Origin: Norana najaformis
Lineage: Eukaryota; Annelida; Clitellata; Crassiclitellata; Hormogastridae
Length of the DNA stretch: 64,000 bases
Direction of reading: 5' to 3'
NCBI GenBank assembly: GCA_964023275.1
Contig: OZ029917.1
Span: 30,766,005-30,830,004 of the forward strand
A program made the translations under genes and the position numbers. Below, one piece after another: positions 21,801-33,800 of this stretch. Within the stretch, counting starts at the first letter, position 1. Each line of letters begins with the position of its first letter. The notes beneath the pieces are model-generated. The model was not told the origin of the DNA and did no database searches. It worked only from the letters and a program-made list of their open reading frames with translations.

Positions 21801-24800
21801 AAAGACTCATTGAATTATTGTAGTCAACATAGGACAAGATGTCACCATTACCTAAAATTAGTTGACACAGATAAATACAACACAGCGATATTTAAAAACT
21901 TAAATGAGATTTGAATTTTCTTGTAACTGAACCCCTTCCATCATTTGCACATTCTTTGGCTTCGGCAAACCTATAAAGCATGTCTGTGGTCTTTCTTTAT
22001 TTAGTTGGTATTTGTTTCTTAGTCCTTATAAAACCCAGGGAAAATTCTTGACGAAACCACCCTACTATTACCATGCTGCCTCCTGCTGACTCAAAGGTGC
22101 ATGTTGCCTGTGCAACGTAGTTTCCCTTTCATCGTTAAATGACAGTTGCACAGTAGCCAACATTCTGGTGTGCAAGATACATCACCCTTCTCTCCAACCT
22201 TGGCAGATGTATTATCAGCTGTTCATTTCTCTGGGCAAATTGTCCCATGCGAGCTTCACCCATTTACAAACCAAAAGCAAATCAGGTTTCTTCGTGTTCT
22301 CACCGTTGGTTAATGTTGCCATGCCTGAAACCATCCACTCGGTCCAAACTTTACATATATGGTCTTTAAAAGGTTTGTTCAGTAAACTTCTAAAGGACGT
22401 AGGAACTACACACATACTTGTGTGCAACTGCTGGATGTTTGATCCAACCTTTGGGATCCTGCTTTTTACAATGATACCTTTAGAAAACGTCATTCTTTGC
22501 AGAAGCCTTTCACTTGAAAACAACTATTGGTTTAGTTTCATCCCATCTGCTGAAAAGGTGAGGACCACAGTGAAATTCACAGCTGTAATTTTGACAAGAA
22601 CATGATTTTCTCCTACAGGACATATAGTCTGATTCACAGGCAGCGGAAATGCACTATAAAATCAGAAGATCTAGGCCACCGCACCCAGTCCAAAAACAAC
22701 GAAAAGCACATGGTTTTATCTTATTCTGCCAGATATTTTGTCACTATTTTAAAGTAAATATTTATTTCAGTTTGTTAAAAAGTAATTCTCTATAGAATCA
22801 TCTATTTTATAACATTATATACGTGAATTGCATCATCACGGACATATCGTACAATATCCCCTTAATGCGTTATGCCATCTCTGATGGGCGTATTAATGTC
22901 CACCCATTCAAGTGTTGTGTCACCATCGGAGGATAAATCTTGCGATCTTGGCTTGACCTTTATATATGTCGACCTCCCAAATTTGGACTTTCAAAAGTGT
23001 CAAAAAATTTCTTGACTTATACACAGAGACATATGGTAAGCATTTATACATTGGTATATAATAGATATTACAGTGAGATTGTAAGGAGGAAATGAGCATA
23101 TGAAAAGGAATAGACCACTACATGATATTCATGTCAAATATCACTTTATACCCAGACAATAACCTATACATACAAATTATGAATGGTGGAACATATTTAA
23201 ACGTAATGTAAGTAAAATAAAATATATAATCGCATTTCTTGTAACATGTTTAACATTCAGTTTTAGCAACTGATTAAATCAAACAGGAACTTTAAGGAAA
23301 AGAATACATACAAATGTTCCTACTTACCAAAGACATCCATTGGCCTTGCAACATCTACACATGTTTTGATGTAATTCCAGTCAGCAAGTTTTGTGTAGCG
23401 TTGTTCTCTTGATCGTCCATGCACCTAACAAAGACAGAAAGATGAAAAACCCTACAGGATGGCACAGATAAAATGAAACACACCACTGAAACAAAACATT
23501 ACCAATCAGAACTGGAACACTTATGATAATTATGTTCAAAATGGCTAAATTTTCTTGGAAAAGCAGCAGAAAATTAATGACAGCATAAAGCTGAGCAACA
23601 AAGGACAAAACAGAAAAATGTCCTTTATAAAAAACTGCTTAATTCAGAAGGAACATCATGAGTCAGTGGCCTGACTGGGAGGATGCTTGCTTTTGGATCC
23701 TACATTTAAAATATTCACACGCTATATCTGCTATAACACAAGTGGAAGCTTAAAAAAGTGCCCGGCTGCTGGACTGCTGCGCTCATGTTTGTGCTTCAAG
23801 TCCAAGACAGTGCTGCTTCTGAGGGGTTTCTGTTGAGGCACTAAACAAATGTATTATATCTGTCACTTATTGGCATGAGTTTGGAATTAATATGTCTTGT
23901 AACTTTAAGATTCATTCTTTACTAGATCATAGGCTAGAAAAAGGAAATACTAGACTTTAATTAGTTATAAAAAGAGAAAAAGAATTTTCCATTTCATATG
24001 CCCACCATGATTTAAATCACGGACACTACATAATGAAAATGAGTCACTTTGCCATCCAAGAAAAACAAACTATGAATAGAAAGTACAATTTTAAAAACCT
24101 ACTGTAACCATAGAAACACCCCAGTCCCTGAGTTTAGGAAGCAGCGTGTGGGCAGTGTGTTTCTCTTCCTGTAGTCCGGTTCGTATCTTAATTGTCAGCG
24201 GAACATCCGTGATGGATGATATCCCGTAAACAATCTGCTCTAGTCTTCCAATTCTTGCCATCACAGCACAGCCTTCACCCTACCAACAATACATCATCAA
24301 AATTTACCATCTGCACTTTTGAGGGTCTTCACAAAGATCCCGCATAAATGTCTAGGATCTGGATATTGCATGAGGTCTACCTACTTCAGTTCATTTAAAC
24401 TAACTGCGAAGATTTACATCTGATCTAATCGGAAACTTCTATAGCACCATTGTAACTATACACAAAGCACCAACTAATGTAGTTTTATGTGAGATGATCT
24501 GTAGCCCTAAACTCAGGGCCAAGTCCTAATGAAACCCAGTAGCAATTCACACAGGCAGGGAACGACACTACAGAGGAAAATATAATCTGGAAAACATGAG
24601 TTCTTAGTTGTCGTCTAACACCAAAACAAATTCTACAGAACCAACATATTCTTAAACAGAGTTTCAGATGACCAGCAACCAGATAAAGGATACCTGTCAA
24701 GATCTCTGAATAACTTTAGGCAATCGGAGGATCAAATCAGTAGAATACAGAGATTGTGGGCTGATGCATTAAATGACATAACTGCCTCAGTGCACTGAAT

Positions 24801-27800
24801 TAATACAGCTGAATTTCTTTAGTTGCTCAGAGCAGCAGAAGCTCAGTCTGGGAAGGATTCCATAAGCTGCATTCTTTTCCGCTATTCATGACAAAGACCT
24901 CAGAACTGGAAGACGAAATATCAGAGATGCATGAATTCATTACACAAATGATGTGCGAGACCGCTATGAGCAGAGTCCAAGAACAGAACAAGTATGGGCT
25001 TTTCCTATACAGTAATTGGTTAGAGGGATTTAGAGCAGTAAGAACTTCTAGAACACTTCACCTAGTAAACTATGTTAGGGACAAATCTGCACTGTTTCTT
25101 GAAGCATGCATCATGGAAAGGCAGTTGTGATCAGCACCAGCATTACTCACGTTGGCACATACATGGCATAAATAGTTAAGGTATTAACCATTTGCTTGCC
25201 ATATATTTTTAGCCAATAATCTGACCCCAACAGATATTTTTGTGTTTTTGATTCCATTTCGTCCCTTATAGGTAAAAATATAGTATCTCAGCAATCAGTG
25301 AGATACAGTGTAAACATAAAATCTGTTTAGAAATGAATTTTGCACAAGCCTATAGATGTCATGTAATTGTTTGTACGTGCTTGTATATTTTAGATATGAC
25401 AAATTAAAGGTGATGATGTGACATACATGTTTCATCTTACTGTCTTCATACATTATGCTGATGTTTTAAGTAAATATATAGTATTAAAATGTAGTGTATC
25501 TTTAGTTATTATTAGGTCACAGTTAAGACTAGAGTTCATGCAACTGTGTCTTTGTCATTGCTGGTTTGGTAGGTCAATCATCTTTTTTGAATGCACCATT
25601 GCTTTCTTCAAAACTCCCTTCACAATTTCAGTGGTACGCAAATCTCCAACGGTCATTGATATATATATAAGGTAGGAGCAATCAAACTTCGCATCTGGTT
25701 ATGTTTGGCGGGACACAAGGTGAAAAGCAACACTGCCATGTCCCTATCTCTAAATTATCTCTAAATTTTTGCATGGCATGATAGATCTCAAGCCAGGCAT
25801 CCAGGTTATTATCCAGTACTTATCACAGAGGCAATTTTACAAATTATGTTCAGCAATGATCTGAGCCAGTAATTCTCATAGTAAAACTATGAAAATATGT
25901 CAAATACTGACGAATCTATGGTATCAGCGAGTGGGCTGATCATCTGCATAAAAGTTTAAGACAGGCCTTTACTGGAGGAGGAGGGCTAGTCTTGCTGAAG
26001 CAATGTCACATGACGTTGCTGCAGGTAGTGCTTTCACTACTGTTGTGAAAAGTTGGACAAATCATAAGTATGAATGAATGCTATTTACAGTACTGTTGGT
26101 CCTACCACTCATAAACGTGTGAAATCTTTAAAAATTAACTCTTCATCCGACTCTGAATTACCGAAAATCTTACATCAAATTTCACCTTTGTCTCCATCAT
26201 GGTCATTGTGAATGCAAAATGAAACAGATCGCCGACTTTCAGGTATAGTATTTCCGCAACCGCCCACACGTGTAAATAACCATTGGGAAAACTGTAGCTT
26301 ATTTGTTGCCCTAATTAACAATGAACTTATTTTCAAAGGAAGAATGCTGGTTCCCTAACTTTCAACCACTTCAGCAAGCGTGCCAATAATGTTGCAAGTT
26401 TGCACCTGTGGCATGCAAAGGTTTAAAATTCTGTGTACAAAAGAAATTAAAATTTGTACCACTGTTTAGTAACTATAGTTTCAATTGCATTAGGTATCTA
26501 CAGGTTAACCATATGAGGACCATTGAAAGAGGTCTGAAATAATTGAGTAATTGCCTCATCTTATTTTCTTAGAGTCCAAATGAAACTCTTAAGAGCATTT
26601 ACAGTCAAACTCTTTATTGCATTCAGCAAACAATGGTATATTTTCATTCAGAGGTCACAGTATGAAAATAATAACTTCCAATACAGTTCTGTACTAATAG
26701 GTTAATAATGCTTCTAATGGGACAGAAAATTTCAGTCTGTAACTTTTATGAAAAAAATTGATATTGTAATTTAAATAAAATTCTCTTCTTTTACACTTAG
26801 CTTTGGTGCCCAAGGTCATTCAAATTCAAAATATAAAGCTGAATTGCTAAAAGATGTGGTAAAAACAAACATAGTGCCAAGCAACTAACCCTCTGTACAA
26901 TCATGTCAATTGGACATCCAAGATTGACATCGATGAAGTCCACGTCCATTGTGTCAGTGATCACTTGTGCTGCTCGTGTCATGCTGTCTGGATAGGAACC
27001 ACACAGCTAGCAGACAGACAGACAGACAGAGTCAGAAGGATAGACACAGCTCTACTAAATAAGAAATAGCTAGTAGACAGACAGACAGACAGACAGAGCA
27101 ATTAAAAATAAAGGATGAGACAGGATCAGCTGCAGATGGACAGACATACAGACAAAGCTACAGTGTAAATCACTTAAGACGAAAAGGGACAGGACAAAAT
27201 ATCGCTCAGTACAAAATGAAAACTTGGTCTGTTCCGATGTAAACTGATAATAACATTAAATTATTCTCTTAGGACAAAAATTATAAGACGAAAAGATCGG
27301 TTATTACGAAAATGATTTTCGGTCCCGTGAATTTATTTCAGCGCTAAGTCCGTTTGATAAGACAAAATGTTGACTGAAACATAACAGCTGCAGCTTGCAG
27401 TAAGGTTTCGGGTTTGCACTTCCGTATATGCCTAAGATAGTCCGACAGCGTCGGTCTTTGATGAATGTCACCACTCGAGGAATGAGATAGGGTAGACGTT
27501 TAAACTCTAACTGGGTGATTGATTACTGGTAAGAGACTCGCAGACTACAGCATCAGGCTCATCAAAATGCGTTGGTGTCTGGTCCATAGGAATCATAATT
27601 ACCATAATGATGCCTATGCATAGGAAGCAAACTTTTATAGATGTCTACACTAATGTGGTCATTTCATTCATGGGTATGTTTTGTCTAACAATGAAGGACA
27701 TTAAGCCAGTCATGTGGCACCTTTATGGTAATGAGATATGTAACTACAGTGGAAGTGCCCTAATGCTAGACACATTAGACAGTCCAAGTATCTTTGACTA

Positions 27801-30800
27801 CTCTAGCCTGCTGTTATCAGACATACATGTAACTTTCACAGCTCTTCTCAAGTAGCCTAATATCCTCGTTGACAAGTCTTTGCCATATGGAGAAGACATT
27901 GGTCAATGGTCAGAATCTCCTAAGCGCCTTGCAAAATACAGAGGCATCCGACCCAAATCAATCAGCACGTGCATTTACATGTGCTGTACCCTCATTCAAA
28001 GGCTTCTCGCTGTCTGACGCACCCAACCCACAATGAGACCGATTCTGATTCGCTGTCGAAATAGCGTCGTAATGGAATGTAACGGCCTTAGCCCTTCCAC
28101 AAAACCTTAAAATACCCCTCAATTACTGCTTCAGTGTGAAACAGACTAAGCAAACAGCAAATACGGCTACAAATAGCAATTTCGCTGATGCACAGAGCTT
28201 AATATGTTTGTAACTGTATTTCTGATCTTATACTAAATATGCTTCAGTGCCTTCAAAATTTCCTGGCTTGTGTGATGCTGCTTGCACCTCGTCAAACAAA
28301 TTCGGCAAACCAACTATGTCTGCTACACTGGCTTTTTGCAGAATTCAGAATAAGACAGAATGGTTTGTCTGTCAAATTTGTCCTACAAATTTCTTAGGAT
28401 GAACATTCTTTCCTACCATCAGCCTCTAACCACTCTTACACATCTTGCCTCAGCCTGCTCTCTTCAGATATGGGTTTTCTAGCCGGGTCACAATGCAGAA
28501 TTGTTATGGACTTTTATGCACTCCACGCTGCTACCCCATGGGAACAGAATCAAACCTATAACAGAAAAGGAAGTACAGCTTCTCCGAGGCTGTAATTCTT
28601 TCTCTTCCACTAGGAAAAGCTTCAAAACTTGTCATACCTCTCACACTTTCAACATTTGGATATCTAACTGCGCTACCACCAGTCGGCTGACTATCAGCAC
28701 TTCAGATTCACCACCAAGTGACTATAAATGCATTACAAATTTTCATAATACCAAGAATAATAACAATTATTATTACTCAGATACTTGGATCATGCCAATT
28801 TATGAATTCACCTCAAAATCTCTGGTAACTGGAAAAAGATAAATTTTTTGATTTTGGTATTATATGAGAAAAAAGCAGAAGCCATCAAAGATAGAATATT
28901 GTGGAAAAAGTGAGCCTGATTGCAGAGATGAAAGTGCAGTTGAAAAATCTGTCAACTAGAGATGCCAGTGGTAAAGAGCCAGGTAAGGTACTGACATCTT
29001 ACACCTATCATGGTGTAAGATGTTATTGACAGTGGGTCAGTGACCTGGGACAAGAATTTTGGAAATCAGATTTGACAGGTAGGTGGATTAAGCACTAATC
29101 AAAAGCATGGTAAAGATCACCATGACCATATGACATGACACTGTTGCCTGAACTTGAGACAATCAGATGTAAAGGAGTGCCACCAACATCTTTCATGCTG
29201 GCTGCACAGGCACCATCCAGGTGCATGAGCTGGCACTGACTCCGCAGCACACTGGCAGCCAAAAAAATGACCATACGGTGGATGTGATATGGTAATGATG
29301 ATCTTTTATCATGCTTTTGAGAAGTTTCTATATAGGAGTGCAAACAGGTATGTTACCTTTATCTTTACATACAGCTGATTAATTGCTCAGTCCTACCTGG
29401 GCCCCAAAAACAGTCTCTGACTCATGGCGTTTTAGAAGCGCCCATTCAGATGCCTGACCCTGAAGTAAATTGGACGACATGGCCATCTCACCACAAGTTA
29501 CATCTGCTCCCAGTTTCTTACAGAGTCGACGAAATGGCAGATTGCCAACCTACAACATTTCCAACAAATTACACCAATCTTATATAAATCATCAGTTGTT
29601 TAATCAGCAATTTATCAGGTAAACTTGACATTTACGTTCTGTTACACTAAACCAAAACACTCTACGCTCACTTAGTTGACCTAATTCTGATGGTTCCTAT
29701 TTATTGGAAATGAATTTAACCTTAAGTGGTAAAACAACACAAAGACATCAAGTGAATAATCTTATCTGAAGAACTTAAAAGGAAAAAACTCAAATAACAG
29801 CAGATATGTGTTATAGTCGTAAAAGAACAAAGGCATCCAGTTCATTGTTCTATTACAAGACTGTACATTGATATGTGCACCAAATATCTGGTGCTTTTTG
29901 CCTCAAACTGAATCCAGATACAAACATTAAAACAACTATACTGTCATTTTAAAGGATTTCTTAGTTCTTCTGTATTATATCAGTCATATTCATTGTGCTG
30001 ACAGATGGTGTTTTCTCTACAAAAACATTTTGCTACTATATCTGAAACACTTAAAATTATTCAAAATTCTAGCATGGCATTAAATGGGAACTTCATCAGT
30101 TTTCAGAAGCTGGCTTACAAAGAGAAGACCTACAAAATACTACTCACAGACCATGTGTATGTTAACTTTTGGTGATGTTTCCATGAGTGGAAATTTTTTT
30201 CTTATTTTGGGAATTTGTTATTATTCTAAGAACATGTTCCACTGGCTGGCCTCAGCAATTTTTCTATTATTTATTGAGCCGGTGTGAAAATATGTAATAA
30301 ATTCTTAAGTGAAACACTATAAACAGTATAAATCACAAAATAATTTATTATTTTTCCCAAGAATCAACCTAATTTCTTAATTCTGCAGAGTAAAAATAAA
30401 GAGGTATGCAAAAAAATAAATATACTTTTCCAGAAAAAGCATTAGCACTTTTACTTACGGTTGTCAATGGAGCTAAATACAACTTGTTTTGGAAGTCAAT
30501 CTGAAAGGCGAAAACACAAACACTGTATTTGCGCTGACTAAATCTAATGCACTGCATCTTCACTACAGTGCACATTGATATAACACAAATTTGGACATAA
30601 TGCAGTAACAGCCATGGAGCCCAAATTTACCTTTACACACAAGTGATCTTCTGAAGAAAAACTCATGTAGTGCAGAAATATGTATAATATATAAACTGCG
30701 AACTTCTATATCAGCACTGTAATAAAACTCCAGGCATCAGTCGATGGTTGCTGCTAAGGAAAATCGCTACACCAGCCAAATCCCTGGGTGAGTCTGGTAG

Positions 30801-33800
30801 AAAGGAATCCGAGAAGACACGGAAACAGCCTATGGAGGAAATGAGTCTAGGAAAAGACGAGTTTTTAGTCAAGAGCTGAAGGCCTAACAGACTTTGCACA
30901 GCGAACATTTGCCAAACGAGAGTTCCAGAGCCTAGAGCCAGCAACAGAAAATGTATGCCTGTAAGTACAATAGTAAGGCCTATCCTGACGGAAGTGCTGC
31001 TCTTTCTTTTTTTCAATGTTTCATTGTTTGCCAGCTGAAAGTTGACCAAACGCTTGCATAGTATACCAAAATAGTCACTATAAAGCAACGACGGCATGTT
31101 TCTAGACTTTCATTGCAGTTTTTGATTGCAGTTGCCCAGTCAATCAGGTCGGGTGCACCTCTGAGTAGTTTTCTTGAAAAGATGCTATATAAATGTGCAA
31201 TTACAACTGACATAGTCAGATTACAGCCATGTTTACAGAAGGCTGCTAATGAAAGTGAAATCTTGAAACATCTTTGAACTGTTGACCTCCAACTTAACAG
31301 AACAGCATGCTAACTACTAAAATATTGTTTTTAAACTGGCACTAAAGACAATTTGTGAGAAGATCATGTGTGCTTACCTTCTTCTTCTCTTGACTTCTAA
31401 TTCGAATTATGTCTTCATCAGAAACACAACCCAATTTCTGTGACTTCAAAACTGGACCTTTTTCAGGCATTTCTGAGCCTTTAGGCTCAAAACCTAATAG
31501 CTGACAGTCAGTAGTAGAACTAAGACATTTCTCCTGATCACAATTAACTGAATCACTTGGACATACTTCCTGCTCCAATGGACTATTTAATATGAAAGGC
31601 TTTGCCTCAGTATGTACACTGCAATTCAGAGAATCAGAGCTATTCTTCTGGAGATTATCTTCTACTATTTCCACTTCTTTTGTGCTACTGTGATCTGTCA
31701 GAGGCTGAAGACAGCACTCAGAAGCCTCTTGATTGTTTTCTGGCTCTTCAGTTGAAACTGTATTGTTAACACCTTGAGCTACATTTTTCTGCTTGCCTGG
31801 AGCATCATAACATGAAACTGAAGCAACAGCTTTGTTGTCTTTCCTTTTAAGATTCCTATCTTTATCTTTCAATTTTTCCTGAAATTTTCGTATAACTTTA
31901 TTTGCACGTTTAAAATTGTACTCCTTCTTTCGCAGTCGGATCTGCAGATCTTTTGAGATGATATTCTTTACCCTTGGTGGCCCACTGTTGAACTTTTCTT
32001 GCAGTTCCTGGTTTGCAAAACTTGTCATATCAGTTGTCAAGTGTTGCTCAGAAAATAAACAAGTTACCCCATATGGACAATTACCATAAGTCTCGAAAAC
32101 ATAGCATTTCCCGTCAATAAGCTTTGGGCGCGACTCCATAAACTTGGCAACATCATGATTAAATTTGCATCTATCACCATAAGAGCAAAGTCTTTGTCTG
32201 ACAATATTTGGGCAAAGCTTTTCAGCAACTGGAGGTCGTTTTTCCATTGGTCGTTTTTTGTTGCGCCCCTTGAGTTTTGGTTTCTTAGCTGCAGGTTCTA
32301 AGCCTCGATCATCACCGGCAGCTTTCTCTCGCAATGAAATTATCTGCTCTATTTCCTCAACTGTGCCTTCTGGCAGGTAAGCAGCAACATATCTGGGCTT
32401 ATACTGAAGATCAATAAACCTGCAACCCAGATAATTCAGCAATTATTCCAAAACCTGATTCACTTAAATACAAACTAATTTCATGCATAACGAGGAATCA
32501 CACACATGACAATTTAACACAAGATGAATTAAAAGAAAACACTGAACAATGTTACAAATTCTGAAGTCAGTCAGTGCAAATTGCAAACGGCTAGACAGAC
32601 CTGATGCAAACATAGCCATCCTACAGCCACTGATCTACACAGGCACCAGAGATATCACAAAACTGGATGACTGCAGCTCAATCCGTTGATAACAGATTTC
32701 CATGAAGCTTGTCCTCACACAGGGTGAAAAAATTAGATATCAGTCTTAGGCCTGTCAGCCCACACAAGGAGACCCACCCAAAGGGTTACACTGGACTCTG
32801 AAAGCACAGATCTACCCAAAACCTGGCCAAATAAGTAAAATAACTTAAGCTAATTCCTGTAATAGGAATGCGCTCATAGCTCATCGCTGCTGTCTGTCAC
32901 CTGTGAAGCCATGGGGTGGGAGGTGTCGGGTAGCAAGCAACAGTTACCAATCAGTAAAGCATACAGAACAGCAAATTTCTTTTGTCTCTAGAAGTCAAAA
33001 GAAATTAGTGTGTCGTATGCATTAGTGGGTTGAAAGATATCACTGTCTCATGAATGGGTGACTGCTTAACTGTTCTGCTGCGTGGAACACCAATAATGCA
33101 TTGTCAAACTGAATGGATTGGATCATTTTCATAACAGTGCAGTAGTACCACAGAGCCCTGGACTAGTGGTTAGAGACAGAAATTGGAAAACATGTTTTCA
33201 GTCTTTCAGCTGCCAGAGTCTGACATAACTGATCCACAACTCATTGATGGCTAAATTTGAATTAGCCCACTGGATAATTACATTATTATGCTGTAATGAT
33301 AGTCCAGAATCACTAACAATGGACTTGAGTAGTAGGTCGTATCTAACTAAAGTTTTGACACCTATCTGCAGTCCACTAGTCAGACCAAGGACCAAGGCTC
33401 CTCGACAATAAACCAACCAGATTAGTGTGGACCTTAAACTGTGAAGTTAAGAGATTATGGTTGGGAACTTGCTGTGCCCATCCAGATCAAGAAGTACAGA
33501 AAACACAGGTCGACTGACACAAATGCAATTAAATAATTACAAACAACAAATCAGTAATTAAAACTTATCTCAGTTGCAGAAAGAAGACAAACTTGTCAGA
33601 AAATAAACAATTTGAAGGCCAAAGCCGATAATTTAACCAATAAAATAGACAATTTATGTAAAAATATTACAAGAAATTTTAGATCAACACTTCCAGTAGA
33701 CTGTCTCTCTCCTAACAGAGGGTAGTCTACTGGAAATCCAGTCAGGGTCAGGGTAACTAGAAGTCAGGCTATAGTGGTAGGCGAATTGAAACAGACGAGT

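Noticed and set aside
22168-22605. Plus-strand ORF of 145 codons in DUS3L intron 7
   Set aside because: There is no recognisable domain, splice context or composition unlike the intron; likely a chance open frame.
28501-28842. Plus-strand ORF of 113 codons in DUS3L intron 4
   Set aside because: Low complexity at the end (Asn/Tyr runs from AAT/TAT repeats) and no clear RT block; perhaps an old LINE 3' end, but not supportable.
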